In this document: piece after piece, positions 43,181-56,079 of the stretch | Numbering within the stretch: position 1 is the first letter of the stretch | Layout: each line of letters opens with the position of its first letter | Origin: Manihot esculenta | Lineage: Eukaryota > Streptophyta > Magnoliopsida > Malpighiales > Euphorbiaceae | Length of the DNA: 64,000 bases | NCBI RefSeq assembly: GCF_001659605.2 | Contig: NC_035170.2 | Coordinates: 13,434,502 to 13,498,501 of the forward strand | Direction of reading: 5' to 3' | The notes under the pieces: generated by a model | Database searches by the model: none | What the model saw: only the letters and a program-made list of their open reading frames with translations | What the model was told of the DNA's origin: nothing | Made by a program: the position numbers and the translations under genes

Positions 43181-45416
43181 CCTTCAATTCTGCTGGTGCC
43201 ATCCTGTAGGGAGGGATAGAGATTGGTCTGGTTCCAGGCATTAATTCAATTTCAAACTCTATCTCCCTAGCAGGTGGTAAACCTGGCAGCTTGTCTGGGA
43301 AGACATATAAAAACTCTCTGACCACGGGCACTGAGGCGGGCTCTCTGACATGACTATCAAACTCTCTCACATGAGCTAGAAAACCCTGACAACCCCTCCT
43401 GAGCAGCCTACGAGCCTGTAGGGCTGATATCAAACCTCTAGGTGTACCCCTCCGGTCTCCTCTGAAGACAACCTCTGACCCATCCTGACCTCTGAACCTG
43501 ACTACCTTGTCTCTGCAATCCAAGGTAGCACCATGGGTAGATAGCTAATCCATCCCTAGAATGACGTCAAAATCTGTCAAATCTAGAACCACAAGGTCGG
43601 CTGAAAGGCATCTCCCCTTAACAAAAATTGAACTACACTGGCAGACTGACTATGCCACTGACGGGTCACACTTGGGTCCACTGACCCATAGGGGACACTC
43701 TAACCCAGAGACCATCAAACCCAACCTCTCGATGGCTCTAGGAGCAATGAAAGAATGAGATGCACCAGGGTCCATTAAGGCATAAACATCTGAACAACCA
43801 ATGATGAGATTACCTGACACCACGGTATTAGATGTGTTCGCCTCCTACTGAGTCATCGTGAAGATCCGTGCTGGAGCTGATGGACGTTCACCCCTGAAAT
43901 CCGCTGAAGAAGAGGCTGCCCCTCTCCCTCTGCCTCTGCCACTGGCCTGAGTCGCGGCTGGAGCTACTGGCTGAGCCACACTACCAGAAGCTGTCTGCTG
44001 AGACTGTGCCACAAAAGCTGCTCTAGGACACTCCCGTGCCATGTGTCCCCCCTGCCCACATCTGAAGCAGGCTGTCGTCCCAAACCGACATACTCCCTTG
44101 TGCGGCTTCCCACACTTCATACATACTGCATTATCTGCACCTGAGCTCGAGCCACTCCCTAATCCCAGACCTGACTTGATCTTGTTCCAAAACTTGTTCT
44201 TCTTGGACTTCCTGTGGCCTCTGTCCCACTTCTTACTGCCTGAAGCTGCTGAACTCAAGGAAGAAGGGTCCAACATTCCCCCACCTGGGGTCTTGGAACC
44301 AGAAGACTGTGCCACTGACTGCTTAACTCTTCCCTCGATTATGGCACTAGCCTCCATCCTCCGGGCCATATTCACTATGGCATGGAAACTCTCCCTCTCT
44401 GCTGACTGGATCAAGGAGGAATACCTGGAATGAAGCTTTATGATATACCTTCTTGACTTCTTCTGGTCTGTGTCAAGATTTTGCCCAGCAAACGGCAACA
44501 GCTCCAAGAATCTATCTGTGTACTCATCTACACTCATCTCCTTCGTCTGCCTTAACTGCTCAAACTCGATCATTTTCAGCTCCCTTGAGCTATCAGGGAA
44601 AGCCCATCCTGCAAACTCATTAGCAAACTCCTCCCATGATACGCTATCCAACCTCGGGCTCACATAGTTTTTAAACCACTCTCGGGCCTTCTTGCACTTC
44701 AGTGTGAACCCAGCCATCTGAATGGCTCTACAGTCATCAACTCCTATCTCATCTGTAATCATCTTGACCCTCCCAAGGTACTCAAACGGGTCATCACCAG
44801 TTTCATACTAGGGAGCACCCAGCTTCATATAATCGGTCATTTTGACCTTGCTCCCTCTAGATGAGCTAGGCTTAGGTACTTGGGTTTCTAAGACCATGGG
44901 TTCTGCTGGTGGTGGAGGAGGTGCAACATCCCCTGGGTTAGAGTTTGTTGTACCTGGGTAGAAAGATGGGGGTGGGTACATAGGGTATTGTGGGTATGGT
45001 GGGTAGAAAGGTGGGTATGGCATGTGAGAGTGATAAGGGTTAAAGCTGGGGTAATTCGATGTACCTCCCATTGAATACCCGGGATTCTGTGAAAAAGGTA
45101 GGTACTGGGGTGGCTGAACAAATTCCGAGGCCTGAGTGCCTCCTTGAGACTCTCCCATACCCTCTTCAGACATACTCACTCCAAGACTGCCATCCCTCCT
45201 CTGATCCACATCCATATCATCCCCCACATCTTCTGACATTCCACCTTGAACTGTCCCCCTTCTGCTAACATCAAAAGACGTTCTAGGGTCCCTTAACATT
45301 CTCTCCCTGCTTGATCTGCATGACATTGCCCTAGGCAATGCAGGAGGACGGGCATCCGAGCCCTCGTCCTGAGGTGGTACTCCAGTCAATCGTGGAGATC
45401 GATGAGTTCCTCTCAT
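43181..45416 (-). pseudogene. Gypsy gag-PR and start of RT, second element, truncated
   Basis: Closely related to the gag-pol at 30948-35845. From the ATG at 45416 (MRGTHRSPRLTG) it has a Pro/Tyr-rich Gag N-terminus and a capsid region (FTLKCKKAREWFKNYVSPRL). A zinc knuckle CFRCGQGGHMARECP and PR (ALMDPGASHSF, DVILGMD) follow. It ends in the region before RT motif 1 (ISIPPYRMAPAELKEL), cut by the GAA-rich repeat. Stops occur at 44808, 43845, about 43655 and 43545. The stop at 43545 (TAG after GMD) is at the same codon as the one at 34034 in the full element. The stop at 43845 corresponds to GAG in the other copy, so it is not a C-to-T type change. RT, RNase H and INT are missing. Confidence 0.93.
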
Positions 45417-45661
45417 CTCGCTTACTGAAAAATAGCACACATCACATAAACATTAGCATCAAATGGTTCATGTGCAAACACATGAACCCGCATCACATAC
45501 ATCACATATCATTAATGCACAGGCATATAATCATGGCATTTCACATCATCATTCAAGACAGGACTCTACATCCTATCCTAGTGGACATGATTCTCCTATT
45601 GTGCTTGACCTTCTATAACCTCTATGAGCCCGACACTCTCTAAGTCCGACCATATGAACGT

Positions 45662-45677
45662 AGGGCTTTGATACCAA
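45662..45677 (-). promoter_or_regulatory. Primer binding site of the second Gypsy element
   Basis: The minus strand reads TGGTATCAAAGCCC next to the LTR end (GATTGG...). It is the initiator-Met type with one change from the first element. Confidence 0.8.
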
Positions 45678-45679
45678 TC

Positions 45680-47216
45680 TGTAACGACCCGAAAATTGGA
45701 CCGCTACAGGCGCTAGGATCCAGGTCGGCTTAAGGCCGCTGGGACCCATAGCAAGCCTCACATATAACCTGTATACCTGTTTAATCCCATACATGGTCAA
45801 CATATACATAAAAATTTTTGAACTTTCACATTCATTTACCAAACTTAACCTGTGCATGCACAACTCAGAAGTATAACCATCAACCCCACACTGGAGTCCT
45901 CATCAATACTCCAATGGGGTAACATAACATATAATAAGCTTGGTTTACATAAACAATGATAAAACATTTTATATACCATGTACAAAGGGATTAACCAACA
46001 TACTAGGGTCAAGCACAACTATAAACCTCAATAAACGTCATTACATTACATTACTGTACTATGCTTTACATTACATCATGTTCATGTCCACAACTAGCTA
46101 TTACATAAAACATGACTTCTAATCCTGCTGACTTCCTGGACTAGTCCGTACCTGCAAACCTGGGGGATTAAGGGAGTGGGGTGAGCTACTAGAGCCCAAT
46201 GAGCAGAATAATAAAATATTATATTTAAAATTCATGCTTTCATGGAATGCATCACATCACAACCAAATCACATCAAGGATGAACTTGTCACCATTTAGCC
46301 CTCTACACAGTCCAATCATGCCAGGGGCGTAGTGCAGGCACACCTGGACTTCCATATCATATCATATATATCCAATCGTGCCGGGGGCGTAGTGCAGGCC
46401 ATACCCGGACTTTCTCTTACATAGTGCCAGGGGCGTAGTACAGGCACACTTGGACTTCCATATCATATCATCATTATATCATGTCATAGCATACGAGGGC
46501 TAATGGATCATTCAATGTTCATCCGCATCAACATCATATTATGCAATGCAACATATTCGTGAATTCTAATGCAAACAACCTAATATATCTCATGGCATTC
46601 GTGATGCATGAACATGCTCAAAACTGATATATTTACCTTGAAGTATAAGAGTTATTCTACTCACCTCAGGCTAGCTCTAAAAGACACTGAAGCAGCTAAC
46701 TCACTGCTGGGGTCCTCGGTTCCTCGGGTCCGAACCTACACAGGTGGACTCAAATGAGGGACCAAACATACAAGAACGTGACTCTAAAATACTCCCCAAA
46801 AACCCCCCTAAAACACCTTAAAACAATCATAGAAAACATGCAAAGGAAGGCTGAACATGGCACTTTCGATGGCAGGTTCGGCGGCCGAAAGTCCCTCCAG
46901 AGCTGAAAGTCATGCACCTTCGGCGGCACTTTCGGCAGCCGAAGGTTCCTTCCAGAGACGAAACTCATGCATGTTCGGCGGCACCTTCGGCGGCCGAAAC
47001 TCCCTTCTAGAGCTGAAAGTCCACTTTCGAGGGCAGGGTTCGGCAGCCAAAGGCTGGCCTCCACAGGCAGGTTCGGCGGCCGAAAGTCCCTTCGACTGTC
47101 GAATCTGAGTTCTTTCAAAGGGCAGAACTTAGCCTCCACAATGCACATTTGCCTCCCAAACCATTCCAACTCAAAACCAACACTTCCAAAACATGCATAC
47201 ATACCTCCATAACCAA
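45680..47216 (-). repeat. Partial 5' LTR of the second Gypsy element
   Basis: Begins at the LTR end TGTAACGACCC and continues for about 1.54 kb. It includes the candidate exon 4 acceptor (TTTGCAG before 46151), a three-unit hairpin array (46318-46455, TGCCAGGGGCGTAGTGCAGG) and candidate exon 3 (about 46670-46735). The GCCGCC palindromes lie at 46865-47105. It stops before the TATA region, at a junction with an inverted segment. Confidence 0.88.
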
Positions 47217-47486
47217 CTCAACACATGTTATGTCACCCATTGGGGGCACTGATGAGATCCCATAGAGGGGTCAATGCTTATGATTATGTTATGTATAGTG
47301 CATGCACAGGTTGAGTTTGGTGAATGAATGAAAGGAAAAGTTTTAAACTTTTATGTATATTGTTGATCATGTATGGGATTAAACAAGTTCACAGGATGTA
47401 TGTTAGGCTTGCTACGGGTCTCGGCGGCCTTAAGCCGATCTGGATCCTAGCGCCGGTAGCGGTCCGATTTTCGGGTCGTTACAGAA
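47217..47486 (+). repeat. Inverted LTR-end fragment
   Basis: Reads in + orientation: GTGCATGCACAGGTTGAG ... GGGTCTCGGCGGCCTTAAG ... GGGTCGTTACA. It is the inverted complement of a sequence like 45680-45935. It separates two LTR pieces that both read in the minus orientation. Confidence 0.85.
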
Positions 47487-49310
47487 GAGGGGTGAGCTAA
47501 AAAGCCCAGTGAGCAGAAACTATAAAGGAAAAGCAGTTCATTAAAACGTATGCTATCATGGAATGCATCACATCACAAACAAAGCACATCAAGGATGAAT
47601 TTGTCACCAATAGCCCTCTACTAGAAAAATCTCATATCATAACAAGTTCAGCAATACTCTGTGCCAGGGGCGATACGGCCACACCTGGTCTTCTCTTACT
47701 CTGTGTCAGGGGCAATACGGCCACACCCGGTCTTCTCTTACTCTGTGCCAGGGGCGATACGGCCACACCTGGTCTTCCATCTCATATCATATCATACATA
47801 TCATATCGTATCATTTCATAACATGTCATATCATATCATATTGAGGGCTAAAGGATCATCCAATATCCATCCACATCATCATCATCGTATTATGCAATGT
47901 ATCATATTCGTGAATTTCTAATGCAAATAACCTATTACATAACATGGCATTCATGATGCATGAACATGCTTAAAACATTCGATTTATGTAAAAACATAGT
48001 TCAGTTCCACTCACCTCTGGCTAGCTCTGGACTAACTCTGAAGCAGCTACCACTGCTAAACACCTCGGTTCCTCAGGTCCGATCCTACACAGGTGGACTC
48101 AAGTGAGGGACCAAGCATACTCTAAACACTTCCCCAAAAATCCCCTAAAACATCATAAAACAATCATAGAAATCATGCAAAAGAATGTTGAACAGGGCAC
48201 TTTCGGCGGCAGGTTCGACGGTCGAAAGTCCCTCCAGAGCCGAAACTCAGCCACTTTCGGCGGCACCTTCGGCGGCCGAAAGTGGTTCCAGAGCCGAAAC
48301 TCGTGCATGTTCGGCGGCACCTTCGGCGGCCGAAACTCCCCTCCAGAGCCGAAAGTCCAGCTTTCGAGGGCAGGGTTCGGCAGCCAAAACAAGCCACCAC
48401 AGGCGGGTTCGGCGGCCGAAAGTCCCTTCGGCAGCTGAACCTGAGTTCTTCCCGAAGGGCAGAACTCAGTCTCCTCATGCACGAACAGCCTCCAAACCTT
48501 CCAAAACAATCCAAACCTCACATGCTCTCTCCCAAACATGCATACACACTCCCTCATGCATATAGGGCACAACTAGCTTAAACTACCCAACAAAACCTCA
48601 TATAAGCATACATTGAGCAAAAAAACCCACATAACCTAAACATGCACATCTAACCCTCACACAAGCATCAAAACTTCTTAAAACTTGCTTAAAACAAAGA
48701 GAAGGGTGTGGATCTGCACTTACCTCTTGAAGCTCGAGGGTTGGTGCGATCTCTAACTTAGAGATGGGAGAAATCTAGCTCCTTGGGTCCCCAAGCTCCA
48801 AAACTTGATCTTGAGCTCAAAACTCTTCAAAACAAAGATGAAGTTCATGAAAACTTGAGGGATTTGAAGAAGAAGCATAAAAACAGCCAAGGGAGAGCAT
48901 GAACTCACCTATGCCCAAAAAGAGAGAGAAAACTCGTCCTTTTTCCAGACAAAGGGCCTTTTATAGGTGGGCGGCCAAACCTGCTTCCAAAACCTCACCA
49001 CCTTCGGCGGCCGAACATGGGGTTCAGCGGCCGAAAGTGGCTTTCTTTCGGAAGCATAATGTGCCCCCCTAAACCATCCCACATTCGGCGGCCGAACTTG
49101 AGGTTCGGCGGCCGAACCTGGTTTCTTCCTCCTTGGCCTAATCTTTTCAAAACTCATTTCTTTTCTATTAAAAACCATAAAATCGTGTGAAAATATTTTA
49201 GAAACACATTTTACCCCTCGAAGACTCTAGCATCGACAAAATTCCAGATTTCAACGGAGATTCCGCCGGAAGGTAGGGATTCCGATGCCGGAATCTAGCC
49301 GGATATTACA
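47487..49310 (-). repeat. Partial LTR, remainder with promoter end
   Basis: Begins within the LTR (GGGGTGAGCTAAAAAGCCCAG, matching about 46173) and runs to the LTR start, minus-strand TGTAATATCCGG at 49310. It carries a three-unit hairpin array (47662-47776, GTGCCAGGGGCGATACGG) and candidate exon 3 near 48013-48090. A candidate micro-exon ending CTTCAAGAG|GTAAGT lies near 48725-48755. The TATA box (CCTATAAAAGG) is near 48958 and GCCGCC palindromes flank it. Confidence 0.88.
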
Positions 49311-51085
49311 TGGGGGACCAAGTATCACATTGTACGCAAGTGGGATGTCTACCATCAAAAACTCCTCACGCTTGTGCTTCTCCCAACACAAAGGGGAGGT
49401 TAATGGTGTCCAGTACTGCCACGGTCTTATCTCCTAATTCCACCAATGGTTAGAAAACTTTAACTACGTTATTTTTATCTAAGCCTAACTTATTAAAGAC
49501 ATCCAAAGTGAGGAGATTAATGGAACTACCTGTATCAACCAAACTCACCTCACTTCATACCTATTCAGTCGGATGCTAATGACCAGCAGGTCATTTTAAA
49601 AAAAAATCCTATCACCTTATCTATAGGTCCGGACCTTACTTCCTGTTTGGGCCATGGTTCCTGCTCGACTAACAAGACGTCTTCTGTGACACATTTTCTT
49701 TTTCCTTTGTCATTGATGGGTTCTCCTGCAATTACATGTATAACCCCTACAGGTTCACTGTCAGGGGTGGTTTTAGGAGTTGTTATCTCAGGTTCGGACA
49801 TCCTCTCTTCTCTATTCTTTCTGGTAAACTTTCAAAGTGTACTGTCCCTTATTAACCTCTTGATTTGGTCTTTCAACTGTCGGCACTCCTCCGTTGTATG
49901 TTCATTGTCTTCATGAAAACGACAGTACTTGGTTCTATCTCGCCTTCCAACTTCCTCAGGTTGAGCTTGGGAAGCCATCTGACCTTCGTCACTTTTCTTG
50001 ATCCACATTAAAATATGCATTCATGAGTCACTCAATGGAGTGTAATTTTTATACTTACCACAGTGGGTAATTTTTGTGGTCTCCTGTGGTCTCCTTCATA
50101 CTCTCACCTCTCTAACTTTTGGTTTGGTTTTTAACTCGTCCTCTTGTCTTCACTCAGCGCTTGGACTTCATCATCCAACCTTATGTACTTCTAGGCTTTG
50201 TCCTTTAGTTATTGATAAGTAGCGAGGGGGTTCTTGATTAGAGAATCCATGAACTTAATGCTGTACATTCTTTTTTTAATGCTTCACATGCTATCTCATA
50301 ATTTAATTCTTTCATCTATATTGCTTCTGCATAACCTACTTAAAGACTCACCCTCTCCATGGCAGATCTTTCGCAAGTCAGAAGAGAGTTTTTTAAGAGA
50401 TATGCAAGTAATAAATCTAAACTTAAATAACATAGCAAATTGTGTAAAGTTTTAAATTGAATCTGGACTTAGATGTTGGTACCATTTCTGAGCTAAACCT
50501 GTGAGTGTGGATGGGAACACTTAGCACAATACAAAATCGTTGACGTCTTAAAGCTGTATTGTTGTTCTAAAGATCGCCAAGTAACTCCTAGGATCTATTG
50601 TTCCATCATATTTATTCAAACTTAGGAGTTTGAACTTTGTAGGAAAAGTCTATGCTAGGATCTCTTCTGATAGGGGCAAGGTGTCGTCCAGACCATAGTT
50701 TTCTTCCTACTCCTTCTGGTATCTTTGCATGGCCTATATCAACTTCCAGTCGACGTCCTTCGGAGCTTCATTCAGAGATTCCTCTTCCTCCAACTTGGCC
50801 TTCCCTTTGGACTGTGTTTGGATCGCTTCTGTTTGAGTCCTTGGGGTGTTGATGGAAGCTTCCTCCGTTATCTAGGGAGTCATGAATGAGGCCTCCTCCC
50901 GAGATTTATACTGCTCGAGAGTGGCCTGCAATCCTTTTTGTATTTGGGCATTTGCTCATTATTTAAATTGTTCAAATCAGTCTCATTGACCATTAAGGTA
51001 TGTTTTGTCCACTGTTAAAAGTGGAGGAAATGATAGAGCCCTTATTGGTAACAGTCTTAGCAGCAGCTCGTGAATTGTCAGCCAT
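49311..51085 (-). pseudogene. Tat/Ogre-like Gypsy gag-PR fragment
   Basis: Minus strand from an ATG at 51085 (MADNSRAAAKTV). Gag pieces are readable with stops: LPLSEEILA, FPSTLTGLAQKWYQHLSP and KKLSSDLRKICHGEGESL. A CX5CX-type RNA-binding segment follows ([29 protein letters not shown], 50010-49835 in parts), typical of the Tat/Athila branch. Next are GVIHVIAGEP and a protease with VDTGSSINLLTLD near 49550. It is cut at 49310 by the Gypsy LTR. The closest relative in the window is the fragment at 63282-64000. Confidence 0.85.
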
Positions 51086-51166
51086 TTAGAAAGATAAAAA
51101 TGGAAAAGATTTAAGAAAATAAAAAACCAGTTTTAATCCAAATGAATAGAGTGAATTTAATAGGTG

Positions 51167-51630
51167 GATCCTGACAATGCAACCAAATGATGTGGCTGAA
51201 ATGAAGCTACGCTGCGATTGGTTAATCTGCAAGAAAGAGAAAATGAGGTAGTTGGTGCCTACGACAACCACTTCGATACTCAAGTCAATAAACTGAAAAG
51301 AAGGGCGAGTGTAATGAATTGCTTAACGCTCAAGAGTAGTTGTGTAAGAATGCGTACCTTGATTTCTGTGTTTATCAACTTTTATACTGTAAGAAAGTGG
51401 AGTTGGTTATCAAATTTCTTGAAAATCCGACTGATACTGACTAGTGGATATGAGATCCCACAATTATAGGTGTAATGGAGATCTACTGGATTGTGTTATT
51501 TTATGATAACTTTCCATAAAATCTCGTCCTACTGTAAAGAGGACGAGTTTTAACGAAAAATCGAGAACTACAGTGTTCAAATCTTTTTTCCACGAGTAGG
51601 ACCGCGTATCATCTAATCAAAATTTTGTCA
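51167..51630 (-). repeat. Tat-like LTR with adjacent primer binding site
   Basis: The minus strand reads ...ACATCA, then TTTGGTTGCATTGTCAGGAT (51187-51168). This is a degraded form of the TGGCGCCGTTGTCGGGGA type (tRNA-Asp) used by Tat/Athila elements. The LTR is then 51188-51630 (about 443 bp, TGACAAAATT to ATCA). It aligns with 61845-62225 (shared ACTCGTCCTCT, GTACGCATTCTTACACA and CAATTCATTA). Confidence 0.7.
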
Positions 51631-53400
51631 CGTAACCTATTTTAAGATAATAGCTTATGGCTTATTTTCCGTGATTAATGTGTTACATCATTTATATTTA
51701 TTATATATTTTTAATTTTATATTAAATAAATGAATTATAAATAAATTTTTATTATATAAATTATCACATATAAATAATATATATTAAAATATTTCACTAA
51801 TTATTTATATTCAATATTATAAATTATTTATATATTTTTTATATTTAAAAAAATTTATTTGCTACCAATAATATTTTAAATAAAATAAAATATTATATGT
51901 TTTAAATTATAAATTTTTATTTTTTTATATTTTAAATTTTTATTAATATTTATAATATTATATAAAAGTGAAAGTAGAAAGTGAATAATAAAATTAATAA
52001 AAAATATTATTTTAATAAAAATATGCATTTAAAAACTATTTTATTATTCAAATAAATTTTAAAAATTATGTTATAATTTATCATTAATTTATATAAATTT
52101 AATTTAATATTTTTAATTATATAATTATGGTAAATTGAAAATATTTGCCTTTAAGATTTTAAGTGTTTAATATAAATATGATTACAGTAAATATTTAATT
52201 TTTTTTTCGATACTTCTTCTCCATACTATCTTTAACTACAATTACTTACCTTTATTGTAATTTAAAAATTTTTAACTATACTCATGAATTCACATAAATA
52301 TTTAGACTTTTTTCCTTCAATAAAATTATTATTTTAATTCTAAAATTTTAATAAATTTCAATTAAATAATATTAAAAATTATTTGAAAAAACTCTGAATC
52401 ATAATTCTTTTTGAAATGAAACAATTAATTTAAAATATATATTTAATATAATTTTAACCTAAAATAAAATAAAATAAAATAATAATATTTAACTTATATA
52501 TTATTATAATATAAAAAATAAATAATAATTTTAAGATAATTAAAAAAATAAATAAAAATTATAAAATGAAAAAAAAATAATTTGTTAATTAAAAAAATAA
52601 ATATCGAAACCAGGTAGTAATTAACAAAAAAACAAGAAGATGAACATGTAATGATAATTAGTGGAGAGGAAACAGGATTATGAAGAGTGGACCTCACAAG
52701 GCTAATTTGGCTGGACCTTCCTTAAAATAGGGAGTTATAGCATTACTGAGCGGAAATTATCATTTGGTTTCCATGATATATAAAAATTCATTTAATTAGT
52801 TTCTTAATTATAAAAAATAAATAGTATTTTAAAAAATCAATAATTAATTTTTTTAATAATTTAGTTATTAAATATTAAAAATAATTTATTTTAGTACTTA
52901 TATATATATACCGTTTATAGATTAATGTAATCAATTAAATTATTATAATATCTTTATTAAAAGTTTAAATTACATATTCTCATTAAATGAAAAAAATAAT
53001 TTATTCTTTTTAGTTATTTTCATAATAAATGTACTTATAAGTTATTTTTAATTAAATATATTGATTTTTATTTATTATTTATAATTACATATATATTTAA
53101 AATTTAAAGTATAAATAGTCGATGCTTCTTTTTCAAAAAAAAAAAAAAAGTTAATGCTTATAAGCTAAGCCAATACCCTAACTAAGACTGTTTTAACTTT
53201 TTAAGACAAATAGACCAACAACAGTAGATTTAAGATTAATTATGTTTTAACACATTAAAATATTTTTTTAGTAATAAAATATTATTTTTTTAATTTTTAA
53301 ATATTAAATTTGATATGATATTTAATTAAAATAAAAATAAAATATGAAATTTGAAAATAAAATAAAAAATTATCGTCCAAAAAAATCCTTTGAAAATTAA
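51631..53400. other. AT-rich intergenic DNA
   Basis: No gene. A partial MITE of the 39645-39852 family lies at about 52440-52580. ORFs here are AT-driven and unsupported. Confidence 0.4.
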
Positions 53401-54828
53401 AAATTTAATATGTAAGAATATATTTAGTAAGGATCAAAGCTCCTGTAAAAAAGCCAAAGATTGACAGCGTGAATTTTGGGCGATGGGTGGTTCGTTTTGT
53501 TTATTCTTTTGTTAATTTCTGGTTATTTGTTGTTTTAAGTTTGGATCTAGTGTGTTTTTATCTAATATATTATGTTTGTCTTGTAATTTTAAGCTCACAT
53601 AGAATAATTTTACTATAGTTAAAAAGGTTACATTACTAAAATTTTTTATTTGACTTTTTAATGGTGACTCTATAATTATATTAAACTGAAAACTGTCAAA
53701 AGATCAGTCGGATTGATTTCAAGATTCTAAATTGTTGGTTGAGATTCTGTTATTTCTTTTCTTGTATTTTTTATTACCTTGTGGTTTTTTTGTGCTTTTT
53801 ATTGCCTGATAGTGTATGGGTATGATGGGAGATGCTGCTGATTGCTTCGGTTGGTTGCGGTGCTGGTATGCATGACGGGAATAATGGTTTTCCAGCTATC
53901 AGTTAAAATAGTCGAGCGAGTCAAATTGAGTCAGCATGGATTGAAATGGGTTTGGATCTTTTTCGGGTTAGAATTTAATTAATTGTGGCCTTGGTTTATG
54001 ACTTTTAGACTTTTATCTTATACCTGTTAGTTTATTTGGCTATTTTAATGCAATTTAAATTGTTCATAATTTCATAACTTTTTTCTTTTCCAAATTTCCG
54101 TAAATTTTTTACTGCATAAAAAATAGGAACTGCCAAAACGTAATTTGTACGCCAAGTTAGCATAATCAGCAAAATTCTCGCTGTCACCGCTTAAAATCAT
54201 TGTGGGGACCATCATCCGGTGTCATGCCTACTCATTGCCTACACGTGGCCTTTGTCCTCTATATTCCAATTAAACTTCAAACTCCAATCAAAAGAAATTA
54301 AATTAATTTTATAAATAATTATTATTTACCCCATATATTTTAATAAAATTAAAAAAATATTTAATTTTTTTAATTAAATAAGCCCAAACATTCTTATTCA
54401 AAGATCTAAATAATATTATTGTTGTAATAATAAGAATATAATTTTTTTAATTTGAAACATAAAAAATTTAGTATTTAATTAATATATTTTTTAAAACAAT
54501 CCATATAAATAATTTTTAAAAATTATAAAATTATAAAATTTTATAAATTAAAAGAAAAATAATGGTTACATGTCAAACATGAAATTTGATACGAAAAGAA
54601 GAGTTAAATTAAATTGTATAAAATTTTTAATTTTAAATAAAAATATTAAAAAAATTAATTAAATTAACTTCTTCATAAAATTTTAAGTTTCCAAATAGAG
54701 AGATAAACACAAAAAGAAATGGGTGTCTTTGAAAAATAAAACTTCAACAAAAAGGAAGTTTTTAATTAATCTTTACGAAATAAGAAAATGGAAAAACTTT
54801 TTAACATAAAAATGGACCAAACATAGTA
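53401..54828. other. Intergenic, with GC-richer islands
   Basis: 53440-53560, 53790-53960 and 54130-54270 are less AT-rich than the rest. The last contains CTACACGTGGCC, a CACGTG G-box, but no gene start follows. No homology recognised. Confidence 0.3.
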
Positions 54829-54914
54829 TTACAAAAAAAAAAAAAGAAATTTTCTTTTATACACTAAGACGTGTGATGGAAATTTAGAGGCAATAATGGG
54901 TAAAATTTGCCACC

Positions 54915-55076
54915 TTAGCCATGGACAGAAAAGGAGAGAAAAACAAAGACGATAAGAGATAGAAGACAGAGAGAAAGATAAAGGAAAATGCCAAAGGGCA
55001 AAGGGAAAGGTGGTTGGCAATGAGTTGCAGCCAAGCAAAATAGCAATACCACAAAGGAGAAGAAATGATTATTCAT
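54915..55076 (-). CDS. Possible small secreted/membrane peptide (doubtful)
   Basis: A 53-residue ORF starting MNNHFFSFVVLLFCLAATHC. This is a textbook-like signal peptide with a plausible cleavage before QPPFPLPFG, followed by a second hydrophobic stretch (LYLSLCLLSLIVFVFLSF). In-frame extension to 55103 adds nine residues. No homologue is recognised, and the pyrimidine-rich sequence could produce such a pattern by chance. It could be a first exon; no convincing continuation was found. Confidence 0.2.
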   Translation of the reverse strand: MNNHFFSFVVLLFCLAATHCQPPFPLPFGIFLYLSLCLLSLIVFVFLSFSVHG

Positions 55077-55103
55077 TAGCAAAAAGGAGTTGCTGTGTCT
55101 CAC

Positions 55104-55829
55104 TCAACTTGGTTTTAATTAGAAATATCTGTGATTTCATTTTCATTTGAATTAGTGTTTATTTATCGATTTATAGTTTATTTTTAAGTTTATAATTTAA
55201 TTTTATGTCAAAAATAATACTTATAAGTTTTATATTAATTTAAATTTTAAAAATTAATGTTATTTGCTTATGAAAATACTATTTTAATACAAAATTAAAT
55301 CATAAAATTTAAATTCAACTACAAATCCAAAAAAAAATGAATGAAATTATATAATACTTTCTTTTATATTTTTCTTATTAAAAATTCATTGTTTGAAATA
55401 AAAATTTTCATAAAAATTTAATTTTTTATTTGAAATGAAAGAATTTTAAAATTTTTCATTTAAAAAAAATAAATTTTATATATAATTTTATAAAAATTTA
55501 TTTAATTTTTTTTCTTAGAAAACGAATTATACCAAATAAAAGTAAAAATAAATTGATTAATTGTTGGATTAATTAACCTTTGCTTATTAATTAATCCATT
55601 TATCATATGGTTATTTTCCTTTTTGTGTAAAAAAGTTAAATATTTAAACATTTGCATTCCACTCGTTAAAATATTTAATATGTAAAGAAAACTATTACTT
55701 TTTGTTTTTTTATCAGATATTCAACGGTGTGCATTTTTACAATGTACATAAGTCTAATTTCTCAAAATTTGTAGTTGCCCTGCCCAACAATGCCCCCTAT
55801 CAAAATTAAACCTACGTTTTTTTAAGGAT
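55104..55829. other. AT-rich intergenic DNA
   Basis: No gene recognised. Confidence 0.4.
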
Positions 55830-56035
55830 TATAATGAGTCCTACCGGAGGCAGAGGGATGAGCTTCCCTTTGGTAGGGCACCGCTGCGCACTGCTGCGGC
55901 ACCACCGGCTGTACCGCTGCGGCACCTTCATCCCTCTTCAAAGCATTTTTCGGTCGCTGGTACGACACGTGCCCATCTTGCCGTACCCTCCCTCCGCCCC
56001 TGAATCCTACTATTGCATTCCATTCGCGATTGTCG
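55830..56035. other. Isolated GC-rich island
   Basis: Contains repeated (C/A)CCGCTGCG and GGCACC words (55880-55930) in otherwise AT-rich DNA. The ORF through it (55834-56073, +) has no known motif. Possibly a transposon end. Confidence 0.35.
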
Positions 56036-56079
56036 TATTCAATAATACCATTATAATTTTTTTTATTTTTTAGTTCGGG

